Below, one piece after another: positions 7,256-16,600 of a stretch of DNA of 64,000 nt. The position numbers were made by a program, and so were the translations under genes. Source of the stretch: an uncultured Oxalobacteraceae bacterium (lineage in GTDB: Bacteria; Pseudomonadota; Gammaproteobacteria; Burkholderiales; Burkholderiaceae). The stretch lies in contig CAMLIL010000008.1 in NCBI GenBank assembly GCA_946480015.1, positions 30,186 to 94,185 on the forward strand. Direction: 5' to 3'. How positions within the stretch are numbered: position 1 is the stretch's first letter; the number at the start of each line of letters is the position of its first letter. Below the pieces are notes generated by a model. That model did not search any database. It saw only the letters and a program-made list of their open reading frames with translations, and had not been told where the DNA came from.

Positions 7256-9061
7256 ATGAAGCATCCCCTTCGCAACAGCGCCCTGGCGGCGCTGACCCTG
7301 CTGTGCACCCACCCGGCCATCGCCCAGCAGGCCAGTCCGGCGCCAGCCGAACAGCGCGTCACCATCGCGGGCCAGAAAAACCCGTCCGGGTGGTTCAAGG
7401 CGGAGAGCCAGCATTTCGTGGTCTATTCCGACACCTCCCGGGAAGGCGTCGCACAGCTCTTGAACAACATGGAACGCCTGGATTTCCTGCTGCGCGTCTA
7501 TACCAAGCCCTACTTCAAGGCCCAGCCGCGCGAACCCAAGCTCACCCTGTATTACCACGACAAGGTTGGCGCCCTGGCCGCGCACGCCGGCAAAACGCCG
7601 GCCGATGCCGTTGGCCTGTATAACAGTTGCAGCGCGGGCGTGCAGGCCGCCGGCGTGGAGCTGGAACCCATTGTCGATCTCGACAATGCGCAATTGACCA
7701 AGGCCCCCGCCAACGACACCCTGTCCTTCCTGTTCGAAGGCTATGCCCGTCACTTTCTGTACCGCCACACCGAAATCCGCGCGCCGCTCTCGTTCATCGA
7801 CGGCTTCGCCCAGTATTTTGCCAATGCCCGCTTCTCCAACAATCAACTGGTGATCGGCAAAACGCCCTACGCCGCCGGGCGCTACCTGAACTTCCTCGAC
7901 GATGGCCACCGCTACAGCCTGAGCTACGCCGACGTGCTTAACGATAATGATAGCAAGGGCACTAATTACGCCGGCGAAGCGGGCGTCAAGCTGGAGTTTG
8001 CAGCCCGTTCGTGGCTGCTGACCCATTTCATGCTCTCCTCGGAAGAGAACCGCACCCGGCTGGCGCGCTACCTCAGCCTGGCCAACCGCGACGTGCCCGC
8101 CTCCAAAGCCTTTGAAACGGCCTACGGCATCAAGACGGACCAGCTCGCCAATCTGCTGTGGCGCTATCGCCTGAGCTCGGTCAAGGTAATGCAGGTGGAA
8201 GTGCCCGCCCTGCCCACCGCCCAGATCGCCTACACCGGCTTGCCCAACGCGGTGACCGACTACGTCATGATGGACGCCACGCTGAAAGCTTGCCCCAGCC
8301 GCGCCACGGGCGAAGCCCTGCTGCGCCGGATGACCGCCAATCCCGGCGGCACGCCCAACCACCCGCTGGCCCGCATCGCCCTCAGCCGCGCCCAGATCGA
8401 CTGGGGCAATCCGCAGGACGCCATCCCCTACCTGAGCACGCTCGCGCGCGACGACAAGGGCAATTCCGAAGCCCTCTATCTGCTGGGCCTGGCACACCTG
8501 CGCGCCGCGAGCCAGCAGCAGGGCGCCGCCAAGGCCAGCACGCTGGAAGCGGCCCGCCGCCATCTGGCCGACGCCGTCAACGCCAACCCGACATCGGCCG
8601 AAGCCGCTTACGCCCTGCTCCGTACCGAACTCGATTCCGGCGAGGAACTGAGCGAGACGGCCATGACGGCCGCGCTGCTGGCCTGGAACAATGGACGCGA
8701 AGTCAACGAATACACCCGCGTCGCCGCCCTCATGTACGCTTACGTAAGCAACGGCGCCAAGTCGCGCCAGGCCTTCAGCATGCTGGCCCACAACCGGCGC
8801 GACCCCGCCATGGCCGCCTGGGCCACCCAATGGCAGGCGCGTCTGTTGGCCGGGGTGGACCGCAGCGAGCTGCTGGCCGAGCTGCGCCGGGTGCCCGCGC
8901 GCGACGCAGCGTTCAAGGAATGGACGATTGCCAACGACAGCGTGATGCAGGCGGTCGTCAGCGGCGCCGGCGTCGAAAACGCACGCCACTACCTGCAAGG
9001 ACTGGCGCCCAGTGTCGACAGCCCGGACCAGATGATCACCAACACGCCGTTTTCCCGCTGA
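7256..9061 (+). CDS. Secreted TPR-repeat protein of unknown function
   Basis: The ATG at 7256 follows an AGGAGA ribosome site and begins a signal peptide (residues 1-22, cut after AIA), so I preferred it over an in-frame codon at 7130. The mature protein (about 580 residues) starts with a segment containing WFKAESQHFVVYSDTS, reminiscent of DUF1570-type peptidase-like domains that precede TPR arrays. The HExxH zinc motif is not seen; the equivalent place reads FEGYARHFLYRH. From about residue 380 there are helical tetratricopeptide-like repeats (for example SEALYLLGLAHLRAA). It is probably a periplasmic or surface scaffold. The neighbours give no functional clue. It shares its upstream region with the HTH/Clp_N pair. 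Confidence 0.7.
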   Translation: MKHPLRNSALAALTLLCTHPAIAQQASPAPAEQRVTIAGQKNPSGWFKAESQHFVVYSDTSREGVAQLLNNMERLDFLLRVYTKPYFKAQPREPKLTLYYHDKVGALAAHAGKTPADAVGLYNSCSAGVQAAGVELEPIVDLDNAQLTKAPANDTLSFLFEGYARHFLYRHTEIRAPLSFIDGFAQYFANARFSNNQLVIGKTPYAAGRYLNFLDDGHRYSLSYADVLNDNDSKGTNYAGEAGVKLEFAARSWLLTHFMLSSEENRTRLARYLSLANRDVPASKAFETAYGIKTDQLANLLWRYRLSSVKVMQVEVPALPTAQIAYTGLPNAVTDYVMMDATLKACPSRATGEALLRRMTANPGGTPNHPLARIALSRAQIDWGNPQDAIPYLSTLARDDKGNSEALYLLGLAHLRAASQQQGAAKASTLEAARRHLADAVNANPTSAEAAYALLRTELDSGEELSETAMTAALLAWNNGREVNEYTRVAALMYAYVSNGAKSRQAFSMLAHNRRDPAMAAWATQWQARLLAGVDRSELLAELRRVPARDAAFKEWTIANDSVMQAVVSGAGVENARHYLQGLAPSVDSPDQMITNTPFSR

Positions 9062-9074
9062 GGACCGGGCTCAG

Positions 9075-10001
9075 CTACTTGGTCACGCTGATCCTGGAAC
9101 GATCGATCGTCAACGCGACGGCCGCCACGATCAGCACGCCGTACACCATGGGTTCGTAAGCCGGATCAAGCCCGACCGCCGCGATTCCCACCCGCAGCAC
9201 GGTGACGGTCAGCACGCCGAGCAGGGTGCGCCCCATCCCGCCCACGCCGCCAGTCATCGCATTGCCGCCGATCAAAACGGCGGCAATGCTCGGCAGCAGC
9301 AGGCTATCGGCAATGGCCGGGCTGCCGCTGTAGGTGCGCGCCACCAGCGCCATCCCGGCCAGGCCCGAGAACAGGCCCGACAGCGCAAACGCCACCAGTT
9401 TGACGCGCCCCACGCGCACGCCCGACAGCAGCGCCGCGCGTGGATTGAGGCCGACGGCGTAGATGCGGCGCCCGAACGCAAGCCGGCGCAAGCACACCGC
9501 CAGCGCCATCACCGCCGCGGCGGCGAAAGCGAACGAGTGCGGCACGCCACCACTGCTCGCCTCCAGCCAGCCGACGGCGCCATAACCGTCCGTCACCGGA
9601 ATCGTCGTATGCCCGACCGCCAGCGCGGTGCCTGCGCAAATGCCCGCCCCGGCCAGCGTAACGACCAGCGAGGGCAACTGGCCGCGCACGTGCACGACAC
9701 CCTGGAACAGCCCGATCGACGTCGACAGCGCCAGCACCCCCAGCACGGCGCCGCCGCCCATCCCCGGCAGGGTGAGCGCGAGCACTACCGAGGCCAGCGC
9801 GGCCAGCGCAGCCATCGACAAATCGATCCCGCCCAGCAGGATGATAAGCGTCTGGCCGCTGGCCAGCAGCAGCAGCACGCTCGATTCCCCGGCCATCATG
9901 CCCAGGTTGTCGAGCGACAGAAAGGCCGGTTCCACCATCGCCATGCCAGCCAGCAGCACCAGCAGCACGGTCAGCGGGATGGCGAGCGACAGCCTGTCCA
10001 T
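9075..10001 (-). CDS. Sugar ABC transporter permease (RbsC/BPD_transp_2 family)
   Basis: About 308 residues and hydrophobic throughout, with 8-10 membrane helices. The family signatures include GIDLSMAALAALASVV, in the loop that couples to the ATPase, and VGLNPRAALLSGVRV and IGGNAMTGGVGG. It is one of two permeases of a ribose/galactose-type importer. I place the start at 10001 because this ATG overlaps the ATPase stop codon (TGATG), a normal sign of translational coupling; an ATG at 10013 in the same frame is also possible. It is the last gene of a four-gene minus-strand operon: binding protein, permease, ATPase, permease. The transported sugar cannot be read from sequence. Confidence 0.85.
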   Translation of the reverse strand: MDRLSLAIPLTVLLVLLAGMAMVEPAFLSLDNLGMMAGESSVLLLLASGQTLIILLGGIDLSMAALAALASVVLALTLPGMGGGAVLGVLALSTSIGLFQGVVHVRGQLPSLVVTLAGAGICAGTALAVGHTTIPVTDGYGAVGWLEASSGGVPHSFAFAAAAVMALAVCLRRLAFGRRIYAVGLNPRAALLSGVRVGRVKLVAFALSGLFSGLAGMALVARTYSGSPAIADSLLLPSIAAVLIGGNAMTGGVGGMGRTLLGVLTVTVLRVGIAAVGLDPAYEPMVYGVLIVAAVALTIDRSRISVTK

Positions 10002-11509
10002 CACGCCATACATGCGAGAATCCGGCGCTCGCTCGTCTTGCCATCGGCCACGGCGAACCGGCCCGCCACCGCGCCGTCCTTCATCACCAGCATCGTGTCG
10101 CACAGCGCCAACGCCTCGTCAAGCGTATCGGCCAGCAGCACCACCCCGATACCCCCGGCGGCCAGCGCGCGGATCAAGGCGACGATCTCCGCCCGGGCGC
10201 CCACATCGAGTCCGCGCGTGGGATGGTCCAGAATCAGCACCTTGGGAGGCTGCGCGAGCAGCCACTTCGCCAGCACCAGCTTTTGCTGGTTCCCGCCGCT
10301 CAAATGCTGGGCCGGCGTGCGCGAATCGCGCGGCTTGATGCGCAGCCGCGCCATCCAGCGCTGCACCAGCGTGCGCTCGCGGGCCAGATCGATGAACGGG
10401 CCGCGCCGCAACTGCTCCAGCTGGGCCAGCGACATGTTTTCGCCCACGCTCAGCCCGGCCACGATGCCCTCGGCATGGCGCTCGGCCGGCACGTACGCGA
10501 TCCCGTGCCGGACCGCGTCGGCAGGCTCGCCCAGCCGGATCGGCCGCCCATCGAGCACAATCTCGCCCGCATCGGGCGCCAGCGCGCCGAACAGCGTACG
10601 GCACAGATGCTCGCGCCCGCAGCCGTCGACGCCGGCGATGCCCAGCACTTCGCCGCCATGCAAATCGAAGCTGACTGCGCGGTAGCTGGTCCCGTGCCCC
10701 AAGGCGCTGACCCGCAAACGCAGCGCCGCCGCCGCCGCCGGCGCGCGGCGCGGCGCTTCTCCCGCCGCAGGCCTGATCATCAGCCGCTGCAGTTCGCCCG
10801 CACCGCAGCCGGCCCCGGCACGTTCAGCCACGCAGCGCCCGTCGCGCAGGACATACACCCGGTCGCACACGCGCACCACCTCGTCGAGTCGGTGCGACAC
10901 GAACAGCACCGACGCGCGCACGCGCAAGCGTTCAATCCGCGCCAGCACCATCTCGAGTTGGCCGGCCTCGAGCATGCAGGTCGGCTCATCGAGCAGGATC
11001 ACCGGCCTCTCGTGCACGCGCTCCTCCATGGTCAGCACCTTGGCCAGCTCGACCAGCTGCCGCTGCGCGAACGACAGGCTCTCGGTCTGGGCCGATGGGG
11101 AAATGGCCGCGCCCAGCTTGTCCAGCTGCGCGCCCGCCAAGGCATTCAGCGCCTTCCAGTCGTAGATCAGGCCCGCGCGCAGCGCCGCCCCTTCCTGGCC
11201 CAGCAGGATATTTTCAGCCACGGTCAGATTGGGCAGCAGCGACTGTTCCTGGAACACCATGCCGATGCCGGCCGCGGCCGCGGCCGCCCTGTCCTTGAGC
11301 ACCACCTCCTGTCCGCGCAGCACGATCCGGCCGCCGTCCGGCTGGCACAAGCCGGCCATCAGCTTCAGCAAGGTCGACTTGCCCGCGCCGTTGGCACCGA
11401 CCAGGCCGACCACCTCGCCCGCGCGCAACTCCAGCGTGACATGATCGAGCGCCCGGGTGCCGGCGAAGCGCTTGCTCACCCGCTCCACCCGCAGCACCGC
11501 CCCGCTCAT
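10001..11509 (-). CDS. Sugar ABC transporter ATPase with two nucleotide-binding domains (RbsA/MglA type)
   Basis: This 502-residue protein is the usual size for RbsA/MglA. NBD1 (about residues 5-240) has Walker A GANGAGKST, a divergent signature LSFAQRQLVELAK, Walker B VILLDEPT and the switch SHRLDE. NBD2 (about 255-500) has a degenerate Walker A (GVDGCGREHL), as is normal in this family, and an intact signature LSGGNQQK. Its Walker B reads LILDHPTRGLD, with His where the catalytic Glu normally sits, so NBD2 probably does not hydrolyse ATP. The ATG at 11509 overlaps the upstream permease stop (ATGA), and the next permease overlaps its own stop. It energises sugar import at the inner membrane. 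Confidence 0.9.
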   Translation of the reverse strand: MSGAVLRVERVSKRFAGTRALDHVTLELRAGEVVGLVGANGAGKSTLLKLMAGLCQPDGGRIVLRGQEVVLKDRAAAAAAGIGMVFQEQSLLPNLTVAENILLGQEGAALRAGLIYDWKALNALAGAQLDKLGAAISPSAQTESLSFAQRQLVELAKVLTMEERVHERPVILLDEPTCMLEAGQLEMVLARIERLRVRASVLFVSHRLDEVVRVCDRVYVLRDGRCVAERAGAGCGAGELQRLMIRPAAGEAPRRAPAAAAALRLRVSALGHGTSYRAVSFDLHGGEVLGIAGVDGCGREHLCRTLFGALAPDAGEIVLDGRPIRLGEPADAVRHGIAYVPAERHAEGIVAGLSVGENMSLAQLEQLRRGPFIDLARERTLVQRWMARLRIKPRDSRTPAQHLSGGNQQKLVLAKWLLAQPPKVLILDHPTRGLDVGARAEIVALIRALAAGGIGVVLLADTLDEALALCDTMLVMKDGAVAGRFAVADGKTSERRILACMA

Positions 11510-12507
11510 ACGACGGCGCGCAAACGGCTGCGCGCATGCCAGCTCGCCAGCAGCGAGGCCAACAGAATGATCGCTCCCTGCACCGCCTTTTGCAGTTCCG
11601 GCGTCACCCCGACAAAAATCATGCCGTTGGCCAGCACGGCCAGAATGAGCGCACCGAGCGCAGATTGCAGCACCCCGCCGCGCCCGCCGCTGAGCGGCGT
11701 CCCGCCGATCACCACCGCGGTAATCGTCGCCAGCATTTGCCCGAGCCCGATATCCACATGGCCCAGGCCGATCTGCATCGAGGCCAGCACCCCGGCCAGC
11801 CCGGCCAGGAAGCCCGACAGCGCGAACGCCGCCACCTTGTAGCGCCCCACCGCGATGCCGGACAGGCGCGCCAGCGCTTCGCCGCCGCCGATGGCCATGC
11901 TGTAGCGCCCGAAGCGGGTGTAATGCTGCAGGCCATGACCGAGCGCCACGACGGCGCCAGCGACCAGCGCCAGGTTCGGCACCGCCCCGGTGCGGCCCAG
12001 GCCGAAGGCGCGCATGCCCTGGTCCAGGATCAGCGGCGGCTGGCCGCCCGACACCAGCATCGCCGCACCCAGCGAGGCCGACCACACGCCCAGCGTGGCC
12101 ATGAACGAGGGCACGCCCAGCCGCGTGACCAGGCCGCCGTTCAGCAGGCCCAGCAAGAAACCCGGCACCAGCGCCAGCGCAATCCCGGCCGCGCCCAGAT
12201 CGAGTGCGCTGCGGCTATTTAGAACCAGCATGGCGAGGGCCAGCGAGCAGGCCGCCATGGTCCCTTCGAGCGCCAGGTCGATCGAGCCCTGCAGCACCAC
12301 GAAGCTCATTCCCACCGCCAGGATCAGCGGAACGGCGCTGCGGTCGGCGATGGCCCACAGGTTTTGCAGCGTCGCAAAGCGCGGTTCGGCCACGCCGAAG
12401 CCGACGCACAGGACCAGCAAGGCCAGGCCCGGCCCCCACAGCGGCAGGCGGGCAAGCCTCAAAACGCCGGGCCGGTGCTGCGTTTCCATAAATTGGCGCA
12501 ATCCCAT
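11506..12507 (-). CDS. Sugar ABC transporter permease (RbsC/BPD_transp_2 family), second subunit
   Basis: A 333-residue membrane protein with about nine hydrophobic helices. The family landmarks are QGSIDLALEGTMAACSLAL and IGGTPLSGGRGG. Together with the other permease it would form a heterodimeric channel. The start is uncertain: ATG 12507 overlaps the binding-protein gene by 49 bp, and ATG 12489 by 31 bp. Neither has a clear ribosome site, so coupling to the upstream gene is likely. Its stop overlaps the start of the ATPase gene. Confidence 0.85.
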   Translation of the reverse strand: MGLRQFMETQHRPGVLRLARLPLWGPGLALLVLCVGFGVAEPRFATLQNLWAIADRSAVPLILAVGMSFVVLQGSIDLALEGTMAACSLALAMLVLNSRSALDLGAAGIALALVPGFLLGLLNGGLVTRLGVPSFMATLGVWSASLGAAMLVSGGQPPLILDQGMRAFGLGRTGAVPNLALVAGAVVALGHGLQHYTRFGRYSMAIGGGEALARLSGIAVGRYKVAAFALSGFLAGLAGVLASMQIGLGHVDIGLGQMLATITAVVIGGTPLSGGRGGVLQSALGALILAVLANGMIFVGVTPELQKAVQGAIILLASLLASWHARSRLRAVV

Positions 12508-13505
12508 TCAGGTATATAGGCCGAGGCCGGAGGATCGCCGCGATATTGCCCGGCGTTGTCTTTGGTAATGAGCTGCAGCTTCAGAAAAAATTCGCGCTTG
12601 TCCCTGGGCCAGGTGGATGGCAAGGGCGCCTGCCCGGTCAGCACGCACACCCCCATCGCCAGTCCGATACTGCCCTGGTAATACGCATCGCTCGACACGG
12701 TGGCCCGCATTTCCCCCTTGCCGATGGCGGCGATGGCTTCCGGGATGCCATCCACCCCCACCACCGGAATCCGGCCGGCCAGCCCGGCCGCCCGCAAGGC
12801 TTCCAGCGCGCCCAGGGCCATATCGTCATTGGCCGCCCACACGCCGCGGATCTGCCGGCCATACTTGGCCAGCCAGGTCTGCATGACCGGGAACGCCGCC
12901 GTGCGGTCCCAGTTGGCGCTCTGCTGGTCGAGCAGGCGCACGCCCGGCCGCTCCCTGAGCACCTGTTGCAGTCCGGCGAAACGCTTGCGCGCCGGGTCCG
13001 TATCCAGCCGCCCCTGCAGCGCCACGATGCCGCCCTTGCCGCCCATCGCATCGGCCAGCGCGACGGAAATCGCCCGGCCCGCCTCCAGGCTGTCGACCGC
13101 CACGTGGGCAATCCACTGGCCGTAGCCGTCGAACGGGTGCAAGCCCTCCCCGTGCGCCCAGTGCGTGACGATCCAGGCGCCCGAGCGCTGAGCCGTATCG
13201 ACCATCGGCTTGATGACCGGATCGGCATTCGGTTCCACATTGAAGATCGTGCAGCGCGCGTTGGTGGCCAGCAAACCACGCATCAGCGACACCTGCTTGG
13301 CCGAATCGCCCTGGTTCAGCTGCAGCACGTAATGGCGTTCCAGACCGGCCCAGCGGGCGAACATCCGGCCGCCCTTGTCCACATTGGCGTGATAAGGCTG
13401 GGCGATCTCGCGCATGGAATTGACCAGCCGGATGTCGGATTTGCCGCACGCAGCCACCGCATGCACGCAGCCCAGCAGCCACAACAGGCCCATCAGCTGT
13501 CTCAT
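12459..13505 (-). CDS. Periplasmic sugar-binding protein of the ABC transporter
   Basis: This 348-residue protein opens with a hydrophobic signal whose end, AVAAC (Cys about residue 20), fits a loose lipobox, so it may be membrane-anchored. The rest is a type-I periplasmic binding fold of the ribose/galactose group, with recognisable VWAANDDMALGALEAL and VVGVDGIPEAI motifs in the C-terminal lobe. Type-I folds normally bind pentoses, hexoses or autoinducer-like sugars. It is first in the importer operon and is divergent from the giant hybrid kinase, with about 136 bp between starts. It could equally act as the input for a sensor, but the downstream permeases and ATPase make transport the simple reading. 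Confidence 0.85.
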   Translation of the reverse strand: MRQLMGLLWLLGCVHAVAACGKSDIRLVNSMREIAQPYHANVDKGGRMFARWAGLERHYVLQLNQGDSAKQVSLMRGLLATNARCTIFNVEPNADPVIKPMVDTAQRSGAWIVTHWAHGEGLHPFDGYGQWIAHVAVDSLEAGRAISVALADAMGGKGGIVALQGRLDTDPARKRFAGLQQVLRERPGVRLLDQQSANWDRTAAFPVMQTWLAKYGRQIRGVWAANDDMALGALEALRAAGLAGRIPVVGVDGIPEAIAAIGKGEMRATVSSDAYYQGSIGLAMGVCVLTGQAPLPSTWPRDKREFFLKLQLITKDNAGQYRGDPPASAYIPEWDCANLWKRSTGPAF

Positions 13506-13641
13506 TTGTTCCGCCCGTTTTGCATTCTTACCGATGTATAAGCCGACTCATTCAATCTGTCGATTGGACCAGCGGTTTGTGCGGCGGTTCGCGAACTTTG
13601 ACGGTTTATTTGCGTCCAAGCACTTGGGTCTACGCTAATCA

Positions 13642-16600
13642 ATGATCGCTCATTCAATATCGTCAAATTGGCAATTCGAGACCGTGTGGCGCGACGCCGA
13701 GTTCACCCTGTCCCGGGTGCGCGCGCCGGACGGCACGAAACCGAAGTTGGCAAGGACACTCATTTCCGACGCGCCCGGCGCGGCCGGACTGGCGCGCCTT
13801 GAACGCGAATACGCCTTGCGCGACAAGCTCGATCCGCAATGGGCGGTCTGCCCGCTCGCGCTGGTGCGCGAGGACGAGCATCCCATGCTGCTGCTGGCCG
13901 ACCCCGGCGGCGAGCCGCTCGACAATCTGCTCGGCCAGGCCATGGCGCCCGCCGTGTTTCTGCGCATCGCCAGCGCGCTGGCGGCCGCGCTGGCCCAGCT
14001 GCACCTGCGCGGCATCGTGCACAAGGACATCAAGCCGGCCAATGCCCTGGTCGATGCCGCCAGCGGCGCGGCGCGCTGGATGGGCTTCGGCATCGCCACC
14101 GCGCAGCCGCGCGAACGCCAGCCGCTGGCGCGCCCGGAAGACGTGGCCGGCACCCTGGCCTACATGGCGCCCGAACAGACCGGCCGCATGAACCGCTCGA
14201 TCGACGTGCGCAGCGACCTGTACGCGCTCGGCGTCACGTTCTACCAGATGCTCACCGGCGAGCTGCCGTTCACGGCCACGGACCCGATGGAACTGTTCCA
14301 CTGCCACCTGGCGCGCCAGGCCACGCCGCCCGCCGAGCGCCTGCCCGGCCTTCCGGCCGCGCTCTCGGCCATCGTCATGAAGCTGCTGGCCAAGGCCGCC
14401 GAAGAACGCTACCAGAGCGCTGCCGGCCTGGAAGCCGATCTGCGCCATTGCCTGTTGCAGTGGCAGGCGCAGGAGCGCATCGATGCCTTCGCGCTGGGCG
14501 CCCACGACGCGTCCGCCCAATTATTAATTCCCGAAAAGCTCTACGGGCGCGACACCCAAACCGCGACCCTGATGGGCGCCTTCGAGCGCGTCGCCACCGG
14601 GGGCGCGCCGGAACTGGTGCTGGTGTCCGGCTATGCCGGTATCGGCAAGTCCTCCCTGGTCGGCGAGCTGCACAAGGTGCTGGTACCGCGCCGCGCCCTG
14701 TTCGCCACCGGCAAATTCGACCAATACCAGCGCGACATTCCCTACGCCACCCTGACCCAGGCCTTCCGTGCGCTGGTGCAGCAACTGCTGGGCCAAAGCG
14801 AAGCCCAGGTGGCGCAGTGGCGTGAGCAGCTGCAGGCGGCCCTGGGCGTCAACGGCCAGCTGGTGGTCAGGCTGCTTCCCGAACTGGAACTGCTGATCGG
14901 CCCGCAGCCGCCGGTCCAGGAACTGCCGCAGCAGGACGCCCACCACCGTTTCCAGACCGTGGTGCTGCGCTTTCTGAGCGTGTTCGCGCAGCCGCACCAC
15001 CCGCTCGTGCTGTTCCTCGACGACCTGCAATGGCTCGATACAGCCACCCTGGAACTGCTCGAACAGCTGGTGACCCAGCCGCAGCTGCGCTACCTGCTGC
15101 TGATCGGCGCCTACCGCGACAATGAAGTCGACGAGCTGCATCCGCTGATGCGCACCCTGGAGGCCATGCGCCGCGCCCGCCAGGTGCCGCGCCACGACAT
15201 CGTGCTCGCCCCGCTCGCGCTGGACGACGTCGCGCAACTGCTGGCCGACACCCTGCACAGTGCGCGCCGGCCGGTCCAGCCGCTGGCCGCGCTGGTGCAC
15301 GCGAAAACCGATGGCAATCCGTTTTTCACCATCCAGTTCATTGCCGCCCTGGCCGACGAAGGCCTGCTCGCCTTCGACCAGGAAGGCGCCCGCTGGCGCT
15401 GGGACATCGCCCGCATTCAGGCCAAGGGCTATACCGACAACGTGGTCGACCTGATGCTCGGCAAGCTGCACCGCCTGGCGGGCGCCACCCAGGCGATGCT
15501 GACCCTGCTCGCCTGCCTGGGCAGCAGCGCCGCCACGGGCGACCTTTGCCTGCTCAACGGCAGCGCGCCGGAAACCGTCGACGCCGACCTGGCCGAGGCG
15601 GTGCGGGCCGGCTTCCTGTTCCGCGCCGACGACACCTACGTCTTCCTGCACGACCGGGTGCGCGAAGCGGCCTATTCGCTCATTGCCGCCGGTGAGCGCG
15701 CCGTGCACCACCTGCGCATCGGCCGCCTGCTGGCGGCGCGCACGCCGCCGCAGGAGCTCGAACAGCATATTTTCGAAATCGCCAACCAGTTCAACCGCGG
15801 CGCCGGCCTGATCGATTCGCGCGAGGAGCGCGAGCGCCTGGCCGAGCTCAACCTGCTGGCCGGCCGGCGCGCCCAGGACGCCACCGCCTACGCCGCCGCG
15901 CTGGGCTTCCTGCGCGCTGGCCGCGGCCTGCTCGCGCCCGATAGCTGGGAGTCGCGCTACCCCTTGACCTTTGCGCTCGGCCTGCATCTGGCCGAGTGCG
16001 AATACCTGACCGGCGAGCTGGCCGGGGCCGAACAAGGCCTTGCGCAGCTGAGCGAACGCGCCGCCAACCGCGCCGATCTGGCCGCCGTCACCTGCGCCCG
16101 CGTCAATCTGTTTACCACGCTCGACCGCAGCGACCGCGCGGTCCAGGCCGGCCTGGATTATCTGCGCCGGGTCGGCGTACCCTGGACCCCGCACCCGACC
16201 CCGGACGAAGTGCAGCAGGAATTCGCCCGCATCTGGCAGCAGGTGGACGAGCGCGCCATCGAAGACCTGGTCGACCTGCCGCCCATGCGCAATCCCGACG
16301 AGCAGGCCACCATCGACGTGCTTACCACGATCCTGCCGCCGTCGCTCTTTACCGACGAAAATCTGCTGGGCATGGTGGTCGGCCGCATCGCCAACCTGAG
16401 CCTGGAGCATGGCCACAGTGACGGTTCCTGCCTGGGCTATTGCTGGCTCGGCATGTTCCTCGGCCCGCGCTTCGGCGATTACCAGGCCGGCTACCGCTTC
16501 GGCAAACTGGGGCTGGACCTGGTCGACCAGCGCGGCCTGGGCCGCTTCAAGGCCCGCGTCTACGTCCATTTCGGCAACGTCGTGACGCCCTGGACCCAGC

